This document shows, in pieces, positions 46,634 through 55,015 of a stretch of DNA of 64,000 nt. This stretch comes from Neolewinella litorea (GTDB lineage: Bacteria; Bacteroidota; Bacteroidia; Chitinophagales; Saprospiraceae), in assembly GCF_004803465.1 (NCBI RefSeq), contig NZ_SRSF01000009.1, forward strand, positions 49,405-113,404, written 5' to 3'. Within the stretch, counting starts at the first letter, position 1. Each line of letters begins with the position of its first letter. The position numbers and the translations under genes were made by a program. Under the pieces are notes generated by a model, which saw nothing but the letters and a program-made list of their open reading frames with translations, made no database searches and was not told where the DNA came from.

Positions 46634-46967
46634 TGGGTAAATACGGTCGAATAGGTTTGGGCAAAAGCCGGTCACCGCGCGCAAAGCAAAAATTCCGGAT
46701 CGGGATCAAACCGAATAATCGGTCATGATGACGATCGACACCTATCGCGCGGTGGAAATTTTCATGAGAACTTCCATAGAACGCCGTACCCGATTCGTTT
46801 ATTTCTGCGACAGAAGGTTTAGCATCAGGCGTTTAATGCCGCCTCGCTTATCCAGTAGGCTTTCCGGCGCAGCAGTGTGGAGCGGAGACGAAGCTTTTGG
46901 CATTCGTCCAGATGGGACTCAACAATACTTCCGTAAATCGTATCTTTGCCCCCCGAAAAGCGAAAGC
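46634..46967. other. Divergent intergenic region
   Basis: This 334-bp gap separates the divergent T9SS gene and the oxoamine synthase gene. An in-frame extension of the synthase runs back to 46725 but shows no family similarity and is not considered coding. The only element recognised is TATCTTTG at 46941-46948. Confidence 0.5.
46941..46948 (+). promoter_or_regulatory. Candidate -7 element of the oxoamine synthase gene
   Basis: TATCTTTG matches TAnnTTTG exactly and ends 19 nt before the ATG at 46968. No TTTG is found 19 bp upstream. Confidence 0.4.
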
Positions 46968-48233
46968 ATGAAAGACCTCTTTGATAAATTCCGCGAATCC
47001 AAGGGCCCGCTGGGTCAGTACCAGGATGTAGCCCACGGCTACTTCTCCTTTCCCAAGCTCGAAGGAGAGCTCGGCCCCCGCATGAAGTTCCGGGGCAAGG
47101 AATGCATCATCTGGAGCATCAACTCCTACCTTGGCATCACCAACCACCCCGACGTCCGCAAGGCGGACGCCGAAGCCGCCGCCGAATATGGCCTGGCCTA
47201 CCCCATGGGTGCCCGAATCATGAGCGGCGAAACCGACGCCCACGAGCAACTTGAACGGGAACTGGCGGACTTCACCCAGAAAGAGGCAGCACTGCTGCTC
47301 AACTTCGGCTACCAGGGCATCATGTCGATCGTCGACGCCTGCCTCACGCGCCACGACGTGGTTGTCTACGACCGTGACGACCACGCCTGCATCATGGATG
47401 GCATCCGTATGCACCAGGGCCCCAAGTTTGCCTTTACCCACAACGACATCGACCACTTCCTGGTCCGGATGGAGCAAGCCAAGAAAGAAGCTGAAAAGCG
47501 GGGCTCCGGCATCCTGGTCATTACCGAGGGCGTCTTCGGCATGCGCGGCGAACAGGGTATTATAAAGGAGATTTGCCAGTACAAGGAAAAGTACGGCTTC
47601 CGTCTGCTGGTCGACGACGCGCACGGCTTCGGGACTATGGGAGCTACCGGCGCCGGTGCCGGAGAGGAACAGGGCGTCCAGGATCAGATCGACATCTACT
47701 TCTCGACCTTCGCCAAGGCCATGTCGGGCTTCGGAGCCTTCGTGAGCGCCGACAAGGAGATCATAGAATTCTTCCGCTATAACCTCCGCAGCCAGGTCTT
47801 CGCCAAGAGCCTCTGTATGCCGATGGTCAAGGGCGGGCTTGCCCGCCTCAAGCTCCTCCGCGAACAGCCGGAGCTGCGCGAAAAGCTCTGGAAGAACGTC
47901 CATCACCTGCAAAACGGACTGCGGGAAGCCGGTTTCGACATCGGCAACACCGGAGCCTGTGTCACGCCGGTCTTCCTCAAGGGTAGCACCTACGAGGCCG
48001 GTGCCCTGATTTACGACTTGCGGGAGACTTACAACATTTTCTGCTCGGTCGTACTCCCGCCCGTCATCCCCAAGGGACAATTGATCCTGCGCTTGATCCC
48101 CACTGCCGAGCACAGCGAAGAGGACATCCAGACTACCATCGACGCCTTCAAGGCCGTACGCAACAAGCTGGAAGACGGCACCTACGAGAAGGTCGGTGAG
48201 ATGTTCCGCGCCGGTGAAATCAATGTGGTGTAG
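46968..48233 (+). CDS. Alpha-oxoamine synthase (serine palmitoyltransferase-type PLP enzyme)
   Basis: This 421-residue fold-type I PLP enzyme belongs to the alpha-oxoamine synthase family (serine palmitoyltransferase, KBL, BioF). Key residues are D217-A-H219 in LLVDDAHGFGTMG and the Schiff-base lysine K250 in STFAKAMSGFG; the usual FSK is FAK here. It condenses an amino acid with an acyl thioester. In Bacteroidota this subtype, with a MKDLFDKFRESKGPLGQ opening, is generally annotated as serine palmitoyltransferase. A sulfonolipid (cysteate acyltransferase) role is an alternative worth testing in a glider. No biotin genes are adjacent, arguing against BioF. Confidence 0.85.
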   Translation: MKDLFDKFRESKGPLGQYQDVAHGYFSFPKLEGELGPRMKFRGKECIIWSINSYLGITNHPDVRKADAEAAAEYGLAYPMGARIMSGETDAHEQLERELADFTQKEAALLLNFGYQGIMSIVDACLTRHDVVVYDRDDHACIMDGIRMHQGPKFAFTHNDIDHFLVRMEQAKKEAEKRGSGILVITEGVFGMRGEQGIIKEICQYKEKYGFRLLVDDAHGFGTMGATGAGAGEEQGVQDQIDIYFSTFAKAMSGFGAFVSADKEIIEFFRYNLRSQVFAKSLCMPMVKGGLARLKLLREQPELREKLWKNVHHLQNGLREAGFDIGNTGACVTPVFLKGSTYEAGALIYDLRETYNIFCSVVLPPVIPKGQLILRLIPTAEHSEEDIQTTIDAFKAVRNKLEDGTYEKVGEMFRAGEINVV

Positions 48234-48239
48234 TTTTTA

Positions 48240-49546
48240 CCGTTGATTTCGTACGTATTCGTCCTTTTTCTGTTTGGATAAGAACCTCGGAGGTGCCTTG
48301 ACACGGTTAGGGCACCTCTGTGTGTTAGGTCGCAAGCAAACTTTCCAATTGCTGGCTGCGCTCGTTGGGGAACCGCGGATTTCGTTGATTCGGGCGCTGA
48401 TTTTAACCCGATCCCGCTGGATAGGATTGAGCGGATAGCTTGCTTTGCAAGCCGCGGAATGGTTCAAGATTTAGTACACCTCCACCCGTGGTAGTGTGGG
48501 GTAGCCAATTCTTGCATCACGGATCGCGGTGAATTGACCTAGGGTAGTACGACGCCTTCTGTGTTGGGTGGCAAGCAGACTTTGCTATATCTGGGTTGCT
48601 GCGCTAGTAGGGGAACCGCGGATTTCGCTGATTGGGGCGCAGATTCAGGCGCAGATTTTCAACCCTACTTGGCTCAAGAAAATTAAGCAGATAGCTTGCT
48701 TTGCAAGCCGCTGATATGGTCCACGATTTAATACAACTCCACGCGTGATAGTGTAGGGTAGCCGATTCTTGCATCATGGATCGCGGTGAGCTGACCTATG
48801 CTAGTGTGGCATCTCTGCGTGTTCGGTTGCAAATAGGTTTTGCAATTAACTGCTTGCTGCGCTTGCAGGGGAACCGCAGATTCCGCTGATTGGGGCGCAG
48901 ATTCAGGCGCAGATTTTCAAACCGACCCTGCTGAAGGAATTAAGCAGATGGCTTGCTTTGCAAGCCGCGGAATGGTCCACGATTTAATACAACTCCACTC
49001 GTGGTAGTGCGGGGTAGCCAATTCTTGCATCATGGATCGCGGTGAGCTGACCTATGCTAGTGTGGCATCTCTGCGTGTTCGGTTGCAAATAGGTTTTGCA
49101 ATCTACTGCTTGCTGCGCTTGTAGGGGAACCGCAGATTCCGCCGATTAAGGCGCAGATTCAGGCGCAGATTTTTAACCCGAACCTGTCAGATAGGATTAA
49201 GCGGATAGCTCGCTTTGCAAGCCGCTGATATGGTCCAAGATTCAATGTGACTCCGCCTGTAGTAGAATTGGTTAGCCGATTTTCACATTATGGATCGCGG
49301 TGAGCTGACCTATGCTAGTTTGGCATCTCTGCGTGTTCGGTTGCAAGTAGGTTTTGCAATCAATTACCTGCTGCGCTTGCAGGGGAACCGCAGATTCCGC
49401 CGATTAAGGCGCAGATTCTTGCGCAGATTTTTAACCCGAACCTGTCGGATAGGATTAAGCGGATAGCTTGCTTTGCAAACTGCGGAGATCTCCAAGATTT
49501 AACATGACTCCACCCGTAGTAGAGTAGGATGTACGATTCTTGCATT
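48240..49546 (+). repeat. 257-bp tandem array upstream of the GxxExxY gene (about 5 units)
   Basis: Each unit contains, in order: a 44-bp core starting AACCGCAGATT (at 48614, 48872, 49128 and 49386; a shorter form at 48371); a hairpin GCTTGC-TTT-GCAAGC (48438, 48694, 48951, then imperfect copies); and a leader ending in ATGGATCGC (ACG at 48519, ATG at 48776, 49032 and 49290). The spacing of the start-like codons, including the true gene start at 49547, is 256-258 bp. Composition is AT-richer than the genes around it. No protein of its own is believed to be encoded. Confidence 0.88.
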
Positions 49547-49930
49547 ATGGATCGCAATGAATTAACCTATGCTATACGGGGAGCGGCGTTTAAGGTACAT
49601 TCCAAGTTGGGCCCCGGACTACTGGAAAGCGTCTACGAGCGTTGCTTGACTTATGAGCTAAGAAAACGCTTCCACGTGGAAACCCAGTTGGCGGTGCCCT
49701 TCACCTACGACACCCTACAAATTGACGTCGGCTACCGCATGGATATAGTGGTTGAAAATACCGTCGTCATTGAATTGAAAGCCACTGAAAAAATACTCCC
49801 CATTCACTCCGCTCAACTGCTGACATACATGCGGCTGTCTAAAATCAGCCTCGGCCTACTTATGAACTTCAACGTAAGTAACATGCAGACCGGCATCAAA
49901 CGCTACATCATGGAAAAGGGAATGAAGTGA
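49547..49930 (+). CDS. GxxExxY protein, PD-(D/E)XK nuclease superfamily (PDDEXK_3)
   Basis: The 127-residue protein belongs to the GxxExxY family (PDDEXK_3, PF13366). The naming motif is G24-L-L-E27-S-V-Y30. The PD-(D/E)XK-type residues appear intact: E27, D66 (YRMDIVV), E76-L-K78 (VIELKA) and Q90 in HSAQLLTYM. Nuclease activity has not been shown for the family to my knowledge. An in-frame ATG at 49529 precedes it, but the ATG at 49547 is preferred because the same leader and start codon recur in each upstream repeat unit. The gene sits alone between two repeat arrays whose cores are inverted relative to each other. Confidence 0.88.
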   Translation: MDRNELTYAIRGAAFKVHSKLGPGLLESVYERCLTYELRKRFHVETQLAVPFTYDTLQIDVGYRMDIVVENTVVIELKATEKILPIHSAQLLTYMRLSKISLGLLMNFNVSNMQTGIKRYIMEKGMK

Positions 49931-50750
49931 CACTCCTTATAGCTGGTGATTTCTTGTAGAAGAATCTGCCACTTGCCGAAGGCAAGTAATCCGCTTAATT
50001 AAATCTGCGCCTGAATCCGCGCCCCAATCCGCGGCATCTGCGGTTCATGCCCTCGTACATGGCCGACCGAGAAACGCCAGGAGCAATGCACCACACTATT
50101 CAAACCGCCATCCGCCACTTGCCGAAGGCAAGTAATCCGCCTAATTAAATCCGCGCCTGAATCCGCGCCCCAATCAGCGGCATCTGCGGTTCATGTCCTC
50201 GTACACGGCCGACCGAGAAACGCCAGGAGCAATGCACCACACTATCCAAACCACCCACCGTCTAAGACTTGCCGAAGGCAAGTAATCAGCTTAATAAAAT
50301 CTGCGCCCCAATCCGCGGCATCTGCGGTTCATGTCCTCGTACACGGCCGACCGAGAAACGCCAGGAGCAATGCACCGCACTGTCCAAACCACAATCTGAC
50401 ACTTGCCCCAGGCAAGTGATCCGCTCAATAAAATCCGAGCCTAAATCCGCGCCACAATCAGCGGCATCTGCGGTTCATCCCCTTGTACACGGCCAACCGA
50501 TGGCCTCTAGAATTAGTGCACACATTATCCCAACCACCATCCGCGACTTGCCGAAGGCAGTAATCCGCTTAATAAAATCCGCGCCCCAATCGGCGGCATC
50601 TGCGGTTCATGCCCTCGGACACGGCCGACCGATGATCACTAGAATTAATGCACACATTATCTCAACCACCATCCGCGACTTGCCAAAGGCAAGTAATCCA
50701 CTTAATTAAATTGCGCTCTAATCCAAGGTATCTGCGGTTCAATAGATATC
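49931..50750 (-). repeat. 132-150-bp tandem array downstream of the GxxExxY gene, inverted core (6 units)
   Basis: Units start with the hairpin ACTTGCC-GAA-GGCAAGT at 49971, 50117, 50267, 50401, 50546 and 50678, the later ones imperfect. Each hairpin is followed by the reverse complement of the upstream core, ending ATCTGCGGTT (50002-50045, 50148-50191, 50298-50329, 50432-50475, 50576-50607, and a degenerate copy to 50739). The 50148 copy matches the upstream 48872 core at 41 of 44 positions when inverted. Between units is a CGTACACGGCCGACCGA-type spacer. The frame at 50269-50709 is repeat-derived. Confidence 0.87.
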
Positions 50751-50773
50751 AATTACGGTGAATACCGTTTGAT

Positions 50774-52477
50774 TCAATACCGCCAAGCCTCCAAATCAGC
50801 CCCGGCAGGCGCCAACTCTCTCACCTTTTCCGCCCATTTCGGAATAAACATCCGATGGTAGCGCAGGCGGCTGATCGCGTTGGGCTGGGTAGGGTCGCCG
50901 TTCCAGCAGTGCTCGGCGCGGTCGCCATAGGTGATTTCCCCGCCGAAGTCTACCGAGCGGAGGAACTTTTCCGTGCGGTAGACGGCATTGTTCAGGTAGT
51001 AGTTGTCCATGTCGCCAACGTAAATATTCAGCTTACCCTTCAACTTGGGCCCTAGGTCCGACCAGTCGCGCTGCAGGATATGCGTCAGGTCGTAGTTCTC
51101 CCGCCAGTACTCGGCCACTTCCGGGTTGATCTTGCCGGAGCGCTTGTCCCAGATGCGCCGGGGGTAGCCGTCCGGTCCTACCGGACTGTATACGGCTTCC
51201 CAGATGTCCCACTGCTGCCCGCTGCGACTGTTGTCGCCTAGGGCCAGTTCGCGTTGGTTCATTTCGCGGAGGGTGCTGGAGAGGTGACCCAGACTATCGC
51301 GGTGACCCGGTCGCTCGGTGCGTTTGTACTTGCTGTCGAGGTAGTAGGCGTTGGCGTCTTCGTACAGGTTCACTACGGTGTAGTCGTGAAAGTCGATGGG
51401 GTCCGGACAGGCGGCGTAGCAGGTACCGTATTCGTCCGGATATTTCACCTGCACGGCCAGGGCTTCCCAGCCGCCCGTACTACCCCCGTATACGAAGCGG
51501 GCCCAGCCCTCCCCGATGCCCCGGAAGCGCCGCTCGATTTCGGGGATCAATTCGTAAGTGATGGCATCGCCGTAGGGGCCCAGGTTCTCGGAATTGACGG
51601 CGTAGCTGTCGTCGTAGTAGGGGTTGGCGTGCTGTATCTCGATGGCGATGACGCGGGGGAAGTCGGGGCCCGTCCACATCCGGTAAAAGTCGTAGGCCTC
51701 CTGTTCCACGGTGCGGTTGTAGCAGTCCAGGCCGAAGCGGGCGCTATAGGCACACGGCTGCGTGGTGTCGGGCGGGGTGGTCCGCCAGCCGCCGAAGTCG
51801 TCCGGGAAGTGGCCATGCATGATGGCCAGTGGATATTCCACCTCGGGATGCTCGGCCCAGCCTTCGGGGAGCAGTACGTGGGCGCCGAGGTACATGTCGC
51901 GCCCCCAGAATTCACTGAGCCGTTCGGAGCGGATCTTGATGTGCTTGACGTACTCGGTGTCCTCGGGCTCGGCGATAGGCGGTATGGCACCGTCAAACGC
52001 CAGTTCAATCGGGGCCGAGCGATCGGCGGCGACGGTTATTTCCACCGGCGTACTCAGCAGGTTACCGGGGGCGAGGTTCCACTGCTGTCCTTCGCCGCGG
52101 TCCATCGGCAGCTTTACCGTATGCCCGTCGCCGCGGTGGAAGGTTTCGTACTTGTGCAACAACACCTGCGCACGGTAGGTACCGGCGGGCAGTTCGGCCA
52201 GCGATTCAAAGGGGTACCCGTAGGCGGTAGCGTCCACCATCATGCGGGTGCCGGGCTCCCAGTCGGTCACGTTCCGCCCGAAGAGCAATTGGGTCTCCGG
52301 ACCGTCGGATATCTGGAAGCGGGGCTCGGCGCTGTCGTCGGTGGAGAGCAGGAGCATCAGCCGACCATCAAGGGCACTGTCGGCCAGGTTTTCCGGCAAC
52401 AGAACGGAAAATACGGCCTGGCCGCGGACGCAGGTGCAGGCAAATAGTAGGAAGCAGCCGAGTAAGAGGGTACGCAT
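50774..52477 (-). CDS. Secreted alpha/beta-hydrolase esterase
   Basis: The 567-residue secreted protein has a signal peptide ending CVRGQ. Residues about 20-170 form a beta-rich N-terminal domain; 175-540 resemble the esterase D-type alpha/beta hydrolase family. The nucleophile elbow is YGGSTGGW with S333, and AEHCWNGD near 530 is a plausible catalytic His region. Length and layout fit Bacteroidota 'putative esterase' proteins. It may deacylate carbohydrates or peptides outside the cell; the substrate is not known. Confidence 0.83.
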   Translation of the reverse strand: MRTLLLGCFLLFACTCVRGQAVFSVLLPENLADSALDGRLMLLLSTDDSAEPRFQISDGPETQLLFGRNVTDWEPGTRMMVDATAYGYPFESLAELPAGTYRAQVLLHKYETFHRGDGHTVKLPMDRGEGQQWNLAPGNLLSTPVEITVAADRSAPIELAFDGAIPPIAEPEDTEYVKHIKIRSERLSEFWGRDMYLGAHVLLPEGWAEHPEVEYPLAIMHGHFPDDFGGWRTTPPDTTQPCAYSARFGLDCYNRTVEQEAYDFYRMWTGPDFPRVIAIEIQHANPYYDDSYAVNSENLGPYGDAITYELIPEIERRFRGIGEGWARFVYGGSTGGWEALAVQVKYPDEYGTCYAACPDPIDFHDYTVVNLYEDANAYYLDSKYKRTERPGHRDSLGHLSSTLREMNQRELALGDNSRSGQQWDIWEAVYSPVGPDGYPRRIWDKRSGKINPEVAEYWRENYDLTHILQRDWSDLGPKLKGKLNIYVGDMDNYYLNNAVYRTEKFLRSVDFGGEITYGDRAEHCWNGDPTQPNAISRLRYHRMFIPKWAEKVRELAPAGADLEAWRY

Positions 52478-52571
52478 AGAGAGGTTCAGTAGCAGTGTGT
52501 GGACAAGCTACTGAGAATGCCTGGTATTCTTCTTACCTTCAACAGCTATCTGGGAAACCGCATCGTACCGG

Positions 52572-52997
52572 TCAAAGGATGACATCGCGGAAGAGAATGG
52601 GCTCCTTGTACTCTTTACGCAGGGTGTAGCGGATGACGTCGAAGGCCGTGATTACGCCCTTGAGTTTGCCGTTCAGGTTGACGACGGGGATCGTCTTGAA
52701 GCGGCGGTCCATAAAGAGTTCGGCGGCGGTGCCCACCTTATCTTTGGGGGCGAGCTTGATGACGCGGGTATTCATCACCTCGCCGACGAGGCGCGATTCG
52801 CTGTCGGGGTTCACGCGGCAGTCGCGCCACATATCGTAGGAAGTGATCAGTCCCACCAACCGGCCTTCGTGGTCGACCACGGGCAGTTGTTGCAATTGGT
52901 CGCGGAGCATGAGCTCGGCGATTTCACCGACGGTTTGTTCAGGGTAGGCGGTTACGACCTCCGTCGTCATGATCGTCCGCACGGCTTCGTTCATCAT
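52572..52997 (-). CDS. CBS-domain pair protein
   Basis: The 141-residue protein consists of two CBS domains (about 6-60 and 74-130) with the usual LPVVDHEGRLVGLITSYD and IPVVNLNGKLKGVITAFD patterns. Such stand-alone pairs bind adenine nucleotides and act as regulatory sensors. A second ATG immediately follows the first (52994). A far longer open frame upstream reads antisense through two other genes and is rejected. No obvious partner enzyme is adjacent. Confidence 0.87.
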   Translation of the reverse strand: MMNEAVRTIMTTEVVTAYPEQTVGEIAELMLRDQLQQLPVVDHEGRLVGLITSYDMWRDCRVNPDSESRLVGEVMNTRVIKLAPKDKVGTAAELFMDRRFKTIPVVNLNGKLKGVITAFDVIRYTLRKEYKEPILFRDVIL

Positions 52998-53123
52998 ATG
53001 CAAAGGGCTTTGGCGGCTCAGTGGGGTTATTCCCCTTAAGGTACGGATTTCCCCCCGATTCCCGGAGTACCGGTCGGCAACAATTCCGGGTATATTGGCG
53101 TACCATTCAGGCACCCTCCACCC

Positions 53124-53951
53124 ATGGATCCCGTACGCGCTATATACCTTGCCGCCACCTGTCTGATCCTGCTCGGCGTCGTCCTCACCTGGCAGACCGG
53201 GGAGGTACAGTCCGAGCTCCTGCTCCTTCCCGCCCTGGCCGCCGCCGGCGCCTATACCCTGGCGCCCCAGTTGCGCTGGTGGTACTGGAAACGACACCCG
53301 CCGGACCTCTCCACCGAGCTGGCGCCCATTCTGGATCGATTTCCTCTCTACCGGGCCCTCGACCTCGACGGCAAACGCGACTTCCGTCGCCGCGCTTTCC
53401 TGATCCGGGAGGCGACCGACTTCCAGGGCATGGCCATCGAGAATATTCCGGCCGACGTGCGCCTGATGGTGGCCGCCTCGGCCGCCACGATTACCTACTA
53501 CCGGGAAGATTTTCTGGTGCCGGGCTTCGAGAACGTCATTTTCTACCCCCACCAGTTTCCCACCCCGGAGCACGACGTACTCCACGCCTCCGAACTCTAT
53601 CCGGCCGATGGGGTCATCATCTGGACCCTGAAATACTTCCTGCGCTCGGTAGTGGAACCTCAGAAGTACCTCCAGCTGGGCTTCTACGAGTACGCCCGCG
53701 CCCTCTTCCATACGGATGCCGGGGTACGCACCGCCATCGAGGCCCAGGCCCTCTCCTTCGAAGAAATCCACCGCCTCACCGACTTTTCGGAAGAGGCCCT
53801 CAAAGGGTTCATCGGCCTGCCGGACATCGACCCCGCCGCCATTACCCTGGCCGTGTTCCACACGCACGCACCCGGCTTCGCGGCCCGGTATCCGAAACGG
53901 TTTATGGCCCTTGCCGACTATTTTCAACTGCCCCCCCTCACCGCGCGGTAA
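53124..53951 (+). CDS. Membrane-anchored M90/MtfA-like protein lacking the zinc motif
   Basis: The 275-residue protein has an N-terminal membrane segment (about 5-23) and possibly a second (33-50). A soluble domain follows whose pattern resembles the MtfA/M90 peptidase family: FPLYRALDLDGKRDFRRR, then DFQGMAIENIPADVRLMVAASAATI in overlapping form, and FENVIFYPHQF. Where M90 members have HExxH, this protein has YEYAR (188-192), so both zinc-binding histidines are missing. It is probably a non-catalytic homologue. The fold assignment is by eye. It precedes the MoxR gene by 47 nt on the same strand. Confidence 0.6.
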   Translation: MDPVRAIYLAATCLILLGVVLTWQTGEVQSELLLLPALAAAGAYTLAPQLRWWYWKRHPPDLSTELAPILDRFPLYRALDLDGKRDFRRRAFLIREATDFQGMAIENIPADVRLMVAASAATITYYREDFLVPGFENVIFYPHQFPTPEHDVLHASELYPADGVIIWTLKYFLRSVVEPQKYLQLGFYEYARALFHTDAGVRTAIEAQALSFEEIHRLTDFSEEALKGFIGLPDIDPAAITLAVFHTHAPGFAARYPKRFMALADYFQLPPLTAR

Positions 53952-53998
53952 GTCGCCGCCGCAGGGTATCCGGCCCCGCAACCACCCCAATCTGCACC

Positions 53999-55012
53999 AT
54001 GGAAGACCCCAGCACCCGCGACCCCGCCCAAATTCCACTCCCGGATGACCGGCCCGATCGTGAAGCCCTGGTCGCGCTTCACAACGCCGCCGAACGCATC
54101 CGCGGGGAGGTGGGCAAGCTGATCGTAGGGCAGCGTGACCTGATTGATCTGCTCATTGTTGCCCTGCTCGCCGGGGGACATGTACTTGTGGAAGGCGTGC
54201 CCGGCATCGCCAAGACCCTGACCGCCCGCCTGATCGCCCGCACGATCGACGCTACCTACCGCCGGATCCAGTTCACCCCCGACCTGATGCCCAGCGACGT
54301 AACGGGCAGCAGTATCCTGAATGCCGCGGAGGGGCGATTTACTTTCAACCCTGGTCCCATCTTCGGTAACCTCGTCCTCATCGACGAGATCAACCGGGCA
54401 CCCGCCAAGACCCAGGCCGCCCTTTTTGAAGTCATGGCTGAGCAGCAGGTGACCGTGGACGGCACCACGCACCCCCTGCCCGACCCCTTCTTCGTCATCG
54501 CCACCCAAAACCCCATCGACCAGGAGGGTACCTACCGCCTGCCGGAGGCTCAGCTCGACCGTTTTCTCCTGCGTATCCTTGTCGACTATCCCGACCGGCA
54601 GGAAGAACGCGACATTCTGTACCGCTTCCGCAGCGATTTCCGGCACCGGCAGCTGGATGACGTGCAGCGCGTCCTTTCGCAAGCGGAAATTTCCCGCTTC
54701 CGCCAGGTGGTGGAAGCCATCTACATACGCGATGAACTGCTCGATTACATTGCCGATCTGGTGCACCGGACCCGGGCCCATCCCGACTTGTACCTCGGGG
54801 CCAGTCCGCGTGCCTCCCTGGCCATCCTGCGCCTCGCCAAGGCCCGGGCGGCACTGGACGGCCGTGACTTCGTAACCCCCGACGATATTCAGTCGGTAGC
54901 CGGCCCGGCGCTGAATCACCGGATCCTGCTCATCCCGGAAAGGGAGATGGAAGGCTACTCCGCCCAAGACGTGATTGAGGAGATCATCCGGGCCCTCGAG
55001 GTACCCCGTTAG
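53999..55012 (+). CDS. MoxR-family AAA+ ATPase
   Basis: The 337-residue AAA+ protein of the MoxR class has Walker A GVPGIAKT (66-73), Walker [11 protein letters not shown], sensor [10 protein letters not shown] and an arginine-finger region LDRFLLR. MoxR proteins act as chaperones that activate or assemble partner proteins, usually encoded next to them with DUF58 and VWA genes. Here no such partner follows; the next gene is convergent 3 nt away. The upstream M90-like gene may be co-transcribed. The ATG at 53999 gives the family's normal length; longer frames to 53021 are shadows. Confidence 0.93.
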   Translation: MEDPSTRDPAQIPLPDDRPDREALVALHNAAERIRGEVGKLIVGQRDLIDLLIVALLAGGHVLVEGVPGIAKTLTARLIARTIDATYRRIQFTPDLMPSDVTGSSILNAAEGRFTFNPGPIFGNLVLIDEINRAPAKTQAALFEVMAEQQVTVDGTTHPLPDPFFVIATQNPIDQEGTYRLPEAQLDRFLLRILVDYPDRQEERDILYRFRSDFRHRQLDDVQRVLSQAEISRFRQVVEAIYIRDELLDYIADLVHRTRAHPDLYLGASPRASLAILRLAKARAALDGRDFVTPDDIQSVAGPALNHRILLIPEREMEGYSAQDVIEEIIRALEVPR

Positions 55013-55015
55013 GGC

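Noticed and set aside
48240..48467. Minus-strand 76-residue frame after the oxoamine synthase
   Set aside because: Lies in the first repeat unit and reads repeat sequence.
50269..50709. 146-residue open frame downstream of the GxxExxY gene
   Set aside because: Consists of repeat units read in frame; internal peptides repeat with the array.
48240..50750. CRISPR or transposon terminal inverted repeats
   Set aside because: Units are 130-260 bp with no unique spacers. The inverted core lies in multi-copy arrays instead of single terminal repeats, and no transposase is seen.
53021..53998. N-terminal extension of MoxR to 663 residues
   Set aside because: It reads out of frame through the M90-like gene and is Pro/Arg-rich noise.
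52998..54038. N-terminal extension of the CBS protein to 488 residues
   Set aside because: The extra sequence is antisense to the M90-like gene; the natural CBS start is at 52997 or 52994.
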